Part shown: piece by piece, positions 18,238 to 27,277 of the stretch
Position numbering within the stretch: the stretch's first letter is position 1
How the letters are laid out: each line of letters begins with the position of its first letter
Source of the DNA: Mogibacterium sp.
GTDB taxonomy: Bacteria > Bacillota > Clostridia > Peptostreptococcales > Anaerovoracaceae
NCBI GenBank assembly: GCA_017515425.1
Contig: JAFWFU010000049.1
Location: 1 to 62,467, forward strand
Direction of reading: 5' to 3'
DNA: 62,467 nt
Made by a program: the position numbers and the translations under genes
Notes under the pieces: generated by a model
Database searches by the model: none
Seen by the model: only the letters and a program-made list of their open reading frames with translations
What the model was told of the DNA's origin: nothing

Positions 18238-19965
18238 ATGGCTTATGACGGAATTATCACATACGCAATAGTGAAAGAGCTCTCAGACAGGATTGCGCTC
18301 GGTAAGATAGAGAAGATTTACCAGCCCGGGTCTGAGGATCTTCTCATGCATATACATACGAGGAGCGGCAATGTCCGCCTCTTTCTGTCGTGCAATTCCC
18401 AATCCGCAAGAGTCTGTCTCACCGAAGGCAGCTATACCAATCCCGACGAGCCGCCTAGCTTCTGTATGCTCCTTCGTAAGCATATTCAAGGAGGACGCAT
18501 TACGTCCGTGGCGCAGAAGGACTCGGAGCGGATAATAGAGATAGATATTGAGGCTTTAAACGAAATGGGCTTTTCCGTCTGCCGCAGACTGATTATAGAA
18601 ATCATGTCCAAACACAGCAATATAGTGCTGGTGGATATTGAGAGCGGGAAGATTATAGACGCGATTAAGAGGGTCTCCATAGATATAAACAGATACCGCC
18701 AGCTCCTTCCGGGCGTGATATATGAATATCCGCCGACTCAGGATAAGCTTCCCTTCAAGGAGATAAGCGCGTCAAGCGGGCTTCCACACGACGCAAAGGC
18801 GATTATGGGAAGAGTGGGCGGAATTTCCCCCGCCATTGCGCGCGAACTTCTATCATCATGCAGGGACGCAGCGGATTCTTCGCTGATTTCCGACCAGCCC
18901 GCGTCGAGGCTTCTCAGCATTCTCTCGTCCATTCGGGACTCTTCCTATACGCCGAGGGTTTATCTCGACGATAAAGGCAATCCCTGCGAATTTCATATAA
19001 CCGAGCTTTCAGAATTTGAGGGTTCGGAGACCTTGGAATTTGCGACTGCGTCTGAGTCCGTGGACTATTATTTTTCAAATCGCGAAGCGTCCAATTTAGT
19101 GCGCCAGAAATCGCAGCCTCTGCTTAAGCTCGCGCAGTCCGCACTCGACAAGGCGCTTCTAAAGAAAAAGAAGCTCTCGGAGGATTTGCTAAAGGCGGAG
19201 AACTCGGAGCAGTACAGGCTCTATGGGGAACTCCTGACCGCCAATATACATATGGTGCAGCCTGGCGCGAAGAAGATAAAAATTACCAATTATTATGACG
19301 GTAGTGAGATTGAGATTCCTCTCGACGAAAAGCTCCATGCGGCAGCTAATGCACAGAGATATTTTAAGAAATATTCAAAGGCTCATACCGCCATTCGCGA
19401 AAAGCAGACACAGCTTGCGGAAAACGAGCATGATATAGCCTATCTCGAGTCCGTGGTGCAGAATATCGAAAATGCGGAAGATGTGAGCCTGCTCGACTCC
19501 ATAAGAGATGAGCTAGAGCAGACGGGATATGCCAAGCGCCGCGCAAAGGCGGCACAGAGAAAGCGAAAGAAAGGCAAGCCTGAGCCCATACGCTATGAGC
19601 TTTCAGACGGAACACTCGCGCTCGTCGGCAGGAATAATATAGAGAATGATTGGCTCACCATGAAATACGCCTCAAAGACAGACGTCTGGCTGCATACCAA
19701 GGATATACCCGGGTCGCATGTCATTCTGCGCCTTGATGACGGGCGCAGTCTCCAGGATTTGCCTGCGGAGCTGATATACGAAGCCGCCTCTATCGCCGCC
19801 TATCACAGCAAGGCAAAGGCTTCGGACAATGTCCCCGTGGACTATGTTCCTATCAGATATGTGAAGAAGCCAAACGGCGCAAAGCCCGGAATGGTTATTT
19901 TTACGCATAACCAAACCGTATATGTGACGCCGAAACTGCCTGGCGAGGAAAGAGGGAATAAATAA
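18238..19965 (+). CDS. rqcH: Rqc2/RqcH-type NFACT protein of ribosome-associated quality control
   Basis: A 575-aa homologue of RqcH/Rqc2, formerly annotated as fibronectin-binding protein. It binds stalled 50S subunits and directs poly-alanine tailing. The NFACT-N domain begins MAYDGIITYAIVKEL. Central HhH and coiled-coil segments follow (long Lys/Glu helices near 300-330 and 385-420). The NFACT-R domain has WLTMKYASKTDVWLHTKDIP and GSHVIL, its hallmark. The length is typical for bacteria, which lack the eukaryotic NFACT-C. It is divergently transcribed from the DUF975 gene and is followed by a hairpin and a tRNA. Confidence 0.93.
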   Translation: MAYDGIITYAIVKELSDRIALGKIEKIYQPGSEDLLMHIHTRSGNVRLFLSCNSQSARVCLTEGSYTNPDEPPSFCMLLRKHIQGGRITSVAQKDSERIIEIDIEALNEMGFSVCRRLIIEIMSKHSNIVLVDIESGKIIDAIKRVSIDINRYRQLLPGVIYEYPPTQDKLPFKEISASSGLPHDAKAIMGRVGGISPAIARELLSSCRDAADSSLISDQPASRLLSILSSIRDSSYTPRVYLDDKGNPCEFHITELSEFEGSETLEFATASESVDYYFSNREASNLVRQKSQPLLKLAQSALDKALLKKKKLSEDLLKAENSEQYRLYGELLTANIHMVQPGAKKIKITNYYDGSEIEIPLDEKLHAAANAQRYFKKYSKAHTAIREKQTQLAENEHDIAYLESVVQNIENAEDVSLLDSIRDELEQTGYAKRRAKAAQRKRKKGKPEPIRYELSDGTLALVGRNNIENDWLTMKYASKTDVWLHTKDIPGSHVILRLDDGRSLQDLPAELIYEAASIAAYHSKAKASDNVPVDYVPIRYVKKPNGAKPGMVIFTHNQTVYVTPKLPGEERGNK

Positions 19966-19972
19966 AAGACAG

Positions 19973-20005
19973 CGCATTTTTACTATCAATTAAAGCAAAA
20001 ATGCG
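19973..20005 (+). terminator. Hairpin downstream of rqcH
   Basis: CGCATTTTT and AAAAATGCG form a 9-bp stem eight bases after the rqcH stop codon. The following U-tract is poor, so it may be a weak terminator or an RNA-stabilising hairpin. A second small hairpin, TGCGG...CCGCA at 20041-20058, lies directly before the tRNA. Confidence 0.5.
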
Positions 20006-20063
20006 TTACAATATCACTAACACAATATCCTTATTATCATTGCGGCGTCATTGCCGCAGTCGA

Positions 20064-20139
20064 GGTCTGTTAGCTCAGCTGGGAGAGCGCGTGGGTCACA
20101 ACCATGAGGTCGAGGGTTCGAGCCCCCCACAGACCACCA
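20064..20139 (+). tRNA. tRNA-Val (CAC anticodon)
   Basis: A 76-nt cloverleaf can be drawn. The acceptor GGTCTGT pairs with ACAGACC, followed by discriminator A and an encoded CCA. The D arm is GCTC...GAGC. The anticodon arm is CGTGG-GTCACAA-CCATG with T33 and anticodon CAC, which reads valine GUG. The T arm is GAGGG-TTCGAGC-CCCCC. Oddities are G at position 32 and one A-C mismatch in the T stem. The CCA end lies one base before the lspA start codon. Confidence 0.85.
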
Positions 20140-20140
20140 A

Positions 20141-20602
20141 ATGAAGAAGTTTTACTATCCTTTGACTGCTTTTTTTATCATTGCAGCCGATCAGCTCAGC
20201 AAATACTTTGTAAGAATGCACATGCAGCCCGGAGACAGGATTCCCCTCATCGGTGGCTGGATGAGTTTTTTGTATGTGCAAAACACGGGAACGGCTTTCA
20301 GCATGTTCGCGGGGAACCGCTTTGTTACAGTTATATTGACGTCTCTATTGATAATCGCCTGCGCCGTATATGCCGCAGTCCTGGTGCGTAAGGGACGCGT
20401 GGCAGTTCCCTTCCTTCTGACCTGCATTGCGGCAGGCGGCATATCGAATATGATAGACCGACTCGCCCTCGGCTTTGTCACCGATATGATTTCATGCGGG
20501 AGCTTCGCTGTATTCAATGTTGCGGATATGTTCATCACCTGTGGGTGCATACTGCTGATGATAACGGTGATTACTGCGTATAAAAAAGGAGAGGAGCTTT
20601 AA
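20141..20602 (+). CDS. lspA: Lipoprotein signal peptidase (signal peptidase II)
   Basis: A 153-aa membrane aspartic protease that cleaves prolipoprotein signal peptides. Four hydrophobic segments are visible (about 8-24, 61-82, 88-103, 125-146). Catalytic aspartates are D106 in NMIDRLALGFVTDMI and D129 in FNVADMF. NTGTAFSMF is also conserved. The ATG at 20141 is the only sensible start, because an in-frame stop lies at 20105-20107. It begins one base after the tRNA CCA and has no Shine-Dalgarno sequence. The stop codon abuts the rluD start, so the two are probably translationally coupled. Confidence 0.95.
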   Translation: MKKFYYPLTAFFIIAADQLSKYFVRMHMQPGDRIPLIGGWMSFLYVQNTGTAFSMFAGNRFVTVILTSLLIIACAVYAAVLVRKGRVAVPFLLTCIAAGGISNMIDRLALGFVTDMISCGSFAVFNVADMFITCGCILLMITVITAYKKGEEL

Positions 20603-21538
20603 ATGGATAAGGAAATGCTCACTCTCGTCGCGGGAGCTGATGACGCAGGCACGAGGCTCGACGCCTTCATAGGATATAATGCGGACGAGCTTTCAAGAAG
20701 CTATGCGGTGAAGCTCATAGAACAGGGCGCTGTCAGCATAAACGGCATAGCGGCAATATCCAAGAAGCAAACCCTCTCGGAAGGCGACGAAATTACTATC
20801 ATCATTCCAGAGCCCGAGCCGTCAGATATTTTGGCAGAGGATATTCCGCTCGAAATCGTCTACGAAGATGATGACTTGGCTGTGATAAACAAGCCGCGCG
20901 GAATGGTGGTTCACCCCTGCCCCGGCAATTACAGCGGCACCCTCGTCAATGCCATTATGCACCATATGGGCGATTCCCTATCGTCTATCAACGGCATGAT
21001 TCGCCCCGGAATAGTCCATAGGATTGACAAGGACACGAGCGGGCTTCTTATGATAGCAAAGAATGATAAGGCTCACGAGTCCTTGGCGGCTCAGCTTGCG
21101 GAGCATTCCGTCACCAGAGAATATACCGCGCTCTGCTATGACAATATAAAGGAAGATGAGATCACCATTGATGAGCCCATTGGTCGCGATACTAAAAACC
21201 GCCTGCGAAACGCGGTGCGCGGCGCGGCGGCTAAGAATTCCATAACGCATATAAAAGTCTTGGAGCGTTTCGGGAAGTACACCCTCGTAAGAGCGCGCCT
21301 CGAAACGGGACGCACACATCAGATTAGGGTGCATATGTCATATATTCATCATCCGCTCGTCGGTGATGAACTATATGGGCGTCGCAGGCAGTCCGAAAAA
21401 ATCGAGGGAATAAAGGTCAGCGGTCAGCTTCTCCACGCGGGGACGCTGGGCTTCCTGCACCCTTCCTCGGGAACCTATATGGAATTTCACTCCGACCTGC
21501 CGGAAATCTTCAAAAGCGTCCTCGGGAAACTTTCTTGA
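20603..21538 (+). CDS. RluD-family ribosomal large subunit pseudouridine synthase
   Basis: A 311-aa RluA/RluD-family enzyme that isomerises uridines in 23S rRNA. An S4 RNA-binding domain spans about residues 13-75 (TRLDAFIGYNADELSRSYA). The catalytic domain has the motif HRIDKDTSG at 139-147 with the active Asp, then TGRTHQIRVHMSYIHHPLVGDELYG. The ATG directly follows the lspA stop codon, with an AGGAG inside the lspA end. This lspA-rluD order is usual in Firmicutes. The exact rRNA target cannot be read from sequence. Confidence 0.93.
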   Translation: MDKEMLTLVAGADDAGTRLDAFIGYNADELSRSYAVKLIEQGAVSINGIAAISKKQTLSEGDEITIIIPEPEPSDILAEDIPLEIVYEDDDLAVINKPRGMVVHPCPGNYSGTLVNAIMHHMGDSLSSINGMIRPGIVHRIDKDTSGLLMIAKNDKAHESLAAQLAEHSVTREYTALCYDNIKEDEITIDEPIGRDTKNRLRNAVRGAAAKNSITHIKVLERFGKYTLVRARLETGRTHQIRVHMSYIHHPLVGDELYGRRRQSEKIEGIKVSGQLLHAGTLGFLHPSSGTYMEFHSDLPEIFKSVLGKLS

Positions 21539-21592
21539 AGCTATCTTTAAGATGTTTTGAAACCGTCCTAAGCCTGTCCTGAGACTTTCCTT

Positions 21593-22069
21593 CTACGCCT
21601 CATGGACGAGTTTACCGTTCAAATCCTCAATTTCAACAGCTATCAGCAGCGTGCGTTTTATATCCTTTTCGATTTCTATATCAATATATTCCTGCGGACA
21701 TGGGAATTTTTCGCAAAGAAGTCTGCAAATTCTTTCAATCTCCGCCGCGTCCTCTATAATCTCCGCCTTGCCGAAGGCTATCACGCTCTTGACATAATAA
21801 GCCCAATCGCCATCTCTTTTCTTATCATCTCCGAAAACACAGTAGGAAACCTTTGAATCACGCTTTACCGCGTCTACCCTATGACCTATCCTGTCGCCGT
21901 GAAAATATAATTTCCCATTCTCTTCATTATAGAAGTGGTTAATCGGTACTCCATAGGGATAGCCCTCATCTCCATTTACGGACAGAACTCCCCTCGTCTC
22001 CCTCTTTAGCAGCTCTACCATCTCTTCGCGGCTGAGTGCCTGAGGGCTCCTTCTCATCTTTCTGAACAT
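21593..22069 (-). CDS. Pyridoxamine 5'-phosphate oxidase-like flavin-binding protein (NimA-like)
   Basis: About 158 aa with a split-barrel FMN-binding fold. I start at the ATG at 22069 (MFRKMRRSPQAL), which follows GGGGAGG. The longer frame to 22111 adds a low-complexity stretch. Motifs include ETRGVLSVNGDEGYPYGVPINHFY and LYFHGDRIGHRVDAVKRDSKVSYCVFG. These are typical of the pyridoxamine 5'-phosphate oxidase-like family, which includes nitroimidazole reductases. It probably acts as a small flavin oxidoreductase; the substrate is unknown. It is convergent with rluD. Confidence 0.85.
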   Translation of the reverse strand: MFRKMRRSPQALSREEMVELLKRETRGVLSVNGDEGYPYGVPINHFYNEENGKLYFHGDRIGHRVDAVKRDSKVSYCVFGDDKKRDGDWAYYVKSVIAFGKAEIIEDAAEIERICRLLCEKFPCPQEYIDIEIEKDIKRTLLIAVEIEDLNGKLVHEA

Positions 22070-22234
22070 ATATCCACCTCCCCTTTTTTTTGAAGTTTGC
22101 CTTGAAAACATTTTACAGCTTTGACATCAGCAGAGGCAAGGTTTAGAATTCTGTGTGGAACTTATCGAAACACTTATATTATTTATAATTTTTGTAATGC
22201 TTATTTAGCACGAATAATCTGAGGAGGAAATCTA

Positions 22235-23167
22235 ATGTCAAATATTTATAAGGGAATGCTCGGACTTATAGGAAATACACCGCTCGTAGAGCTTTCGAAT
22301 ATCGAAGAGGAGCTCGGGCTTGAAGCTGCTGTCTTGGTAAAGCTTGAATATCTCAATCCATGCGGCAGTGTCAAGGACAGAATTGCCAAGGCTATGATAG
22401 AGGATGCCGAGGAAAAGGGTCTGCTCAGGGAAGGCTCCGTCATCATAGAGCCCACATCTGGCAATACGGGAATAGGGCTCGCAGCTATAGCCGCAGCAAA
22501 GGGCTATAGGGCAGTTCTAACCATGCCCGAGACCATGAGCGTGGAGAGAAGGAATATCCTCAAGGCATACGGCGCGGAAATAGTATTGACTGAGGGCGCT
22601 AAGGGCATGAAGGGTGCTATTGAAAAAGCCGAGGAGCTCGCAAAGGAAACCCCCGGCAGCTTCATTCCCGGTCAGTTCGTAAACCCGGCAAATCCGGCTG
22701 TCCACAAATCCACCACAGGTCCTGAGATTTGGAAGGACAGCGACGGTAAGGTCGACATCTTTATCTCAGGAGTCGGCACGGGCGGCACCATAACAGGGAC
22801 GGGAGAATATCTGAAATCACAGAATCCCGAAATCAAAATCGTAGCGCTTGAGCCGGACGACTCCCCTGTTCTCTCGGAAGGAAGAGCCGGCGCGCATAAG
22901 ATACAGGGAATAGGCGCAGGCTTTGTGCCCGAGGTCTTGAACACCGAGATTTATGATGAGATATACAGAGCCAAGGCGGAGGACGCGATTGCCGCAGCCA
23001 AGCTTCTGGCAAAAAAAGAAGGTATCTCCGTCGGAATATCCTCAGGAGCTGCGCTTCACGCGGCTATCGAATATGCGAAGAAGCCCGAAAACAAGGGAAA
23101 GACAATAGTGGCTCTTCTTCCCGACAGCGGTGACAGATATTATTCCACCCCATTGTTTACTGAGTAG
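22235..23167 (+). CDS. cysK: Cysteine synthase A (O-acetylserine sulfhydrylase)
   Basis: A 310-aa PLP enzyme that makes L-cysteine from O-acetylserine and sulfide. The PLP lysine is K47 in [11 protein letters not shown]. The substrate loop [11 protein letters not shown] and the phosphate-binding [10 protein letters not shown] are intact. The length is normal. The ATG follows GAGGAGGAAAT. No serine acetyltransferase gene is adjacent, so this is a single-gene unit ending in the terminator at 23266-23302. Confidence 0.95.
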   Translation: MSNIYKGMLGLIGNTPLVELSNIEEELGLEAAVLVKLEYLNPCGSVKDRIAKAMIEDAEEKGLLREGSVIIEPTSGNTGIGLAAIAAAKGYRAVLTMPETMSVERRNILKAYGAEIVLTEGAKGMKGAIEKAEELAKETPGSFIPGQFVNPANPAVHKSTTGPEIWKDSDGKVDIFISGVGTGGTITGTGEYLKSQNPEIKIVALEPDDSPVLSEGRAGAHKIQGIGAGFVPEVLNTEIYDEIYRAKAEDAIAAAKLLAKKEGISVGISSGAALHAAIEYAKKPENKGKTIVALLPDSGDRYYSTPLFTE

Positions 23168-23265
23168 ATAAAGAATATTCTCCACTGCCTTAAGAGTAGA
23201 TTAAGAACGCTCACTACTATCTAATTAGTAAATAGAGAATGCGCTCTACCGTCTAATGAGTGGAT

Positions 23266-23302
23266 AAAAATACTCTCCGCATTTCGCAGATAGTATTTTT
23301 TT
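23266..23302. terminator. Bidirectional terminator between cysK and the glycosyltransferase gene
   Basis: AAAAATACT and AGTATTTTT pair around a 17-base loop containing cgcatttcgc. U-tracts are available on both strands, which fits the convergent genes on either side. The 23168-23265 stretch before it holds repeats of tctaattag/gtctaatgag and no gene. Confidence 0.7.
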
Positions 23303-23375
23303 ACTTCACTATTTTAGCTTTCGCTATTTTTGTGCCTTCATTTAGAGGATATGGATATTTATTAGCAGATACTGA

Positions 23376-24752
23376 TTATAGGTATCTATCCAGCAGCGTC
23401 CATATATTCTTCGCCTTGTCGGAGAGATTCTCCTTCGCCTCATATCCCACGCTTTTTATTTCCGTGACGGCTTTGTCCCTTATAAAGCGCATATTCATGT
23501 CTATCTCTCCTAGTATCTGCATTAGTTCTCCCTGAGACTGCAGCCAAGAGCCGCGGAGAGGGTCATGCACCCCATAGTCGCCAGCCCTGTATTTTTCCTT
23601 CACTACCTCATAGCGCTCACATGCCTTCGCGACGGCAGCTTCCCACGAAATATAGATCTCATCACCGGCAGCCTTGCCGACAGTTTTCACCCTATCCGGA
23701 GCCTCCGACAGTGTAATAAGAATATCCGCAAGCGACTCCGAATTCTCTTCTATAAGGAAGCCGTTTCTCCCGTCTATAATACCCTCGGAAGCACAGCTAT
23801 CCTTTATTATCACGGATGCTGTATCATTTGCAGCCGCCTCTCTGACTACGAGCCCATTGGTATCATATGCCGACGGAAAGAGAAATAAATCAGCCCTGCA
23901 ATACCAAGCTCTGAGAGCCTCTCTTTCGGAAATCGCACCGGTGAAAAACACCTTGTCGTCTATTCCGATCTCCGCAGCGTAGTCGCGCATTTCTCCGCCT
24001 TCGCCGCCGTCGCCCACCAGCACGCACCTATAGTCAACGCCTTCTGATTTAAGCTTTGCAAGTGCGTCGAGTATTATCCTTATGCCCTTATACCACATGA
24101 GCCTCCCAACAAAGAGATAGCAGGGCAAATCGCTGGGAAGATCATATCCTTCCGTCACCTTATCCACTATATCCGTGGGAACTTTCTCTCTCGGCAAATC
24201 CACGCCGTTTGGCATGACTATATAGTCGCCTTCATAGCCTATGGATTTGAGATTTTCTCCCGCGCCCTTGCTGACCGTCCATATCTCGTCGCAGGCGTTT
24301 ACATTATAGCGAAGCGCATGCAAAGCACCTGCCTGTATCAGTTTGCTCTTGACAGCATTCGCGATGTCTATGTCGAATTTGGTATGCCATGTCAGAACCA
24401 GCGGAAGCCTCATGGACTCCGCCAGCTCCCTGGCCATCAAGGTGGAAACAGCCGGGCAATGCGAATGAAGCAGATCTATCCGCTCCTCGGTTGCCGCATG
24501 TGCAACTTCCGGTGAGAAAGGATAGCCTGTGACATAGCCTATCAGCTTCCTCGTGTCTATGCTCGGATACCTGATTACGGGAAAATCATAGTCATCATTA
24601 CTCTTCACTCCGGGTACCCTGGGAGTTACCACCATGCTATGTCCGTGACTGCGCTCAATTATTTTCGCGTAGTTCATCACGGTATTTGCCACTCCGTCAA
24701 TAATCGGCGGGAATGAATCATTCAATAAGCATATGCTATGTCCACTCTTCAT
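23376..24752 (-). CDS. Glycosyltransferase family 4 protein
   Basis: A 458-aa GT-B fold retaining glycosyltransferase. The N-terminal acceptor domain begins LLNDSFPPIIDGVANTVMNYA, typical of family 4 enzymes acting on lipid or mannosyl acceptors. The donor-binding domain has YLFVGRLMWYKG and the EX7E-like region DTNGLVVREAAAND. A C-terminal extension of about 70 residues follows the core. Possible products are glycolipids such as glucosyl-diacylglycerol, but this is a family-level guess. It starts 7 bp after asd and may be transcribed from upstream. Confidence 0.85.
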   Translation of the reverse strand: MKSGHSICLLNDSFPPIIDGVANTVMNYAKIIERSHGHSMVVTPRVPGVKSNDDYDFPVIRYPSIDTRKLIGYVTGYPFSPEVAHAATEERIDLLHSHCPAVSTLMARELAESMRLPLVLTWHTKFDIDIANAVKSKLIQAGALHALRYNVNACDEIWTVSKGAGENLKSIGYEGDYIVMPNGVDLPREKVPTDIVDKVTEGYDLPSDLPCYLFVGRLMWYKGIRIILDALAKLKSEGVDYRCVLVGDGGEGGEMRDYAAEIGIDDKVFFTGAISEREALRAWYCRADLFLFPSAYDTNGLVVREAAANDTASVIIKDSCASEGIIDGRNGFLIEENSESLADILITLSEAPDRVKTVGKAAGDEIYISWEAAVAKACERYEVVKEKYRAGDYGVHDPLRGSWLQSQGELMQILGEIDMNMRFIRDKAVTEIKSVGYEAKENLSDKAKNIWTLLDRYL

Positions 24753-24759
24753 CTTTTTT

Positions 24760-25797
24760 CTATCTCTCTATCAAAAGTTCGGCGATTTGAACCGTATTGG
24801 TCGCTGCGCCCTTCCTCACCTGGTCTCCGCAGCACCATAGGTTGATACCATTGTCGTTTACAAGGTCGCGCCTGATACGCCCCACATATACAATATCCTG
24901 ATTTGAAGTCAGAAGTGGCATAGGATATTCCTTCTTATCCCCGTTATCGTAGAGCTTCGTGCCTGCCGCCTCATCAATGGCGCGTCTCACGTCCTCGACC
25001 TCCAGCCTGTCCTCGGTGATTACGCAGGCGGAAATAGCATGAGATCTCTCAACAGGAACTCTTACGCAGGTACAGGAAACCTTCAGCTCAGGAAGGTGCA
25101 AAATCTTCCTTCCCTCGTTCTGCAGCTTCATCTCCTCGCTGGAATAGAGGTTCTCGCCAAAGCCGCCAATCTGCGGTATGAGGTTATACGCAATCTGATA
25201 TTGGAATACCTCGGGATTTATCTCCGCACCATAGGAATTGCCCTCGCCGCCGGCGGCTCTTCCCTTTAGGATAGCCTCTGACTGCTCATACATCTCGATA
25301 GGCCCTGCCGCACCCGCGCCGCTCGTAGCCTGATAGGACGAAGCATATATGCCCGTAATCTTCGAGAGCTTGGCAATCGCGTTTATGGCGACCAAGGTAA
25401 CTATCGTCGTGCAGTTCGGATTGCTTATAATGCCATTATGTTTAAGCGCGTCGTCAGGATTTATCTCGGGAATTACCAGAGGTACGTCGTCATAAAGTCT
25501 GAATGCGGATGAATTATCCACAAATACTGCCCCTGCCGCCTTTATATGAGGTGCCATAGCCTCTGCTATATCGTTTTCGGAAGCACCAAGGACTATATCG
25601 AGCCCCTCAAAGGCATCCGGCGCGGTTTCAACAATCTTCACATCTCCGAATGGCGTGGCTAGGGTTTTTCCGGCAGATCTCGAACTCGCCAGAGCTCTCA
25701 GCTCTCCCACAGGGAAATTCCTCTCGCCCATCACCTTTATCATTTCCTGTCCCACGGCACCCGTTGCGCCCATAACTCCTATATTGTACTTTTTCAT
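24760..25797 (-). CDS. asd: Aspartate-semialdehyde dehydrogenase
   Basis: A 345-aa NADPH-dependent enzyme reducing aspartyl phosphate to aspartate semialdehyde. This is the branch-point precursor of lysine, diaminopimelate, threonine and methionine. The Rossmann motif is GVMGATGAVGQEMI. The active-site cysteine is C129 in SNPNCTTIV. SYQATSGAGAAG and VPVERSHAIS are also conserved. It follows lysC by 137 bp on the same strand, with hom further upstream, so the aspartate pathway is clustered. Confidence 0.96.
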   Translation of the reverse strand: MKKYNIGVMGATGAVGQEMIKVMGERNFPVGELRALASSRSAGKTLATPFGDVKIVETAPDAFEGLDIVLGASENDIAEAMAPHIKAAGAVFVDNSSAFRLYDDVPLVIPEINPDDALKHNGIISNPNCTTIVTLVAINAIAKLSKITGIYASSYQATSGAGAAGPIEMYEQSEAILKGRAAGGEGNSYGAEINPEVFQYQIAYNLIPQIGGFGENLYSSEEMKLQNEGRKILHLPELKVSCTCVRVPVERSHAISACVITEDRLEVEDVRRAIDEAAGTKLYDNGDKKEYPMPLLTSNQDIVYVGRIRRDLVNDNGINLWCCGDQVRKGAATNTVQIAELLIER

Positions 25798-25934
25798 TCT
25801 CTTTCCCCTTTCTTATATCTTTCGATTTTTATTAACATCTTGTTTTATCTTTTTCAATAGTCAGACGGTTCCTTCCCGCCTGCTTGAAAATCAGTCGGCT
25901 ATTTTTCGCCTGTTCGCAAATGGATATTCTCGAT

Positions 25935-27263
25935 CTATCTTTCCTTAGCGAAACTTTCGTAAAGAAGCCTTATGGCTTTTTCAAAATCTTCATTATATAC
26001 GCCAACCATTATATTGATTTCATCAGGGCCCTGCTCTATGGTTCTGATATTTATTTTATTATCTCCGAGAGTCTTGAAAACCCTTCCCGAAATACCCGTT
26101 CGATACGCCATCTGCCGTCCGACTATCGAAATGAGGCTCACGCCCTCCGAGATCCCACAGCGGTCAATGCTGTCATTTTCTTCAAGCTCGTGCATGAGTT
26201 CATGCTGTCTTGATCCCAAGCTCTCGGTCGGAAATACCAGCGAGAAAGAGTCCGTCCCGCTCGGTACCTGCTCTACGGGTATGCCATAGGTGTCGAAGAG
26301 CTGCAAGACCTCTCTCATCAGCTTTATCTTCCCCTCGCCAATCCTGCTCTTATAGACATTGATGACCGAATAATTCTTCTTTCCGGCAATTCCCGTTATA
26401 AATCTCTCATGCTCCTCGGAGAGCTCGTCGTCGAATTCCTCGGCAATGATTGTTCCCGCCGCCTCGGGGTCGTTCGTATTCCTTATATTGACAGGTATAT
26501 CCTTTAGCCTCACGGGGAAAACCGTGTCCTCATGCAGAACGGAAGCGCCCATATAGCTGAGCTCTCTCAGCTCGTCATAGGTAATCCTTGCTATAGCCTT
26601 GGAATCCGGCACTATCTTGGGATCGACCATCAGAATTCCCGACACATCAGTCCAATTCTCGTATATCTCCGCGCCGAGATATGCCGCGGCGAGGGCTCCC
26701 GTAATATCCGAGCCGCCCCTTGGAAATACCTTAATATCTCCGCTCTTATATGCTCCGTAAAATCCCGGTGTAACAATCCTTCCGTACTTCTTTTTAAGCG
26801 CCCTGAGCTTCTCCTCGGACTTCTTGGTCTTTACCTTGCCCTTGTAGTCGAACTCCACCCATTCGGTCGCGTCCACGAATTCATATCCGAGATACTCCGC
26901 CATGAGAAGCGCGCAGAAATATTCACCCCTGGAGGCTATGAAATCCGCCGTCGTCTTTTTGCTCACCTTTTCGAAGGTCTCGTCTATAATCTTCTCAATA
27001 TCCGTCTTGAGCCCGAGGTCTGTTCTGATTCCAACGAACCTATCCTTAATCATTCCCATGACGCCTTCATGTGAAACGCCATACTGTATATGAGCGTGAA
27101 GCAGATAGAGCAGGTCGGTGATCTTATTATCAGCCGCATTCCTTTTCCCGGGCGCGGAGACTATGACCGCCTCTCTCGAATCATCACTCATCACTATATC
27201 CTTCACCTTGGCAAACTGTTCGCTGCTCGCCAGACTCGATCCTCCGAATTTTAATACCTTCAT
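25935..27263 (-). CDS. lysC: Aspartate kinase
   Basis: A 442-aa enzyme phosphorylating L-aspartate, the first step of the aspartate family pathway. The N-terminal motif is KVLKFGGSSLAS. FPRGGSDITGA and YTDVxG-like NWTDVSGILMVDP mark the kinase core. Two C-terminal ACT domains (YSVINVYKSRIGEGKIKLM onward) imply allosteric feedback. The length matches monofunctional class enzymes. It starts 14 bp after hom, so the two are co-transcribed. No lysine riboswitch precedes it. Confidence 0.94.
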   Translation of the reverse strand: MKVLKFGGSSLASSEQFAKVKDIVMSDDSREAVIVSAPGKRNAADNKITDLLYLLHAHIQYGVSHEGVMGMIKDRFVGIRTDLGLKTDIEKIIDETFEKVSKKTTADFIASRGEYFCALLMAEYLGYEFVDATEWVEFDYKGKVKTKKSEEKLRALKKKYGRIVTPGFYGAYKSGDIKVFPRGGSDITGALAAAYLGAEIYENWTDVSGILMVDPKIVPDSKAIARITYDELRELSYMGASVLHEDTVFPVRLKDIPVNIRNTNDPEAAGTIIAEEFDDELSEEHERFITGIAGKKNYSVINVYKSRIGEGKIKLMREVLQLFDTYGIPVEQVPSGTDSFSLVFPTESLGSRQHELMHELEENDSIDRCGISEGVSLISIVGRQMAYRTGISGRVFKTLGDNKINIRTIEQGPDEINIMVGVYNEDFEKAIRLLYESFAKER

Positions 27264-27277
27264 TTTTTCCCCCTTAT

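Noticed and set aside
27264..27277. Lysine riboswitch upstream of lysC
   Set aside because: Only 14 bp separate hom and lysC, which is too short for one.
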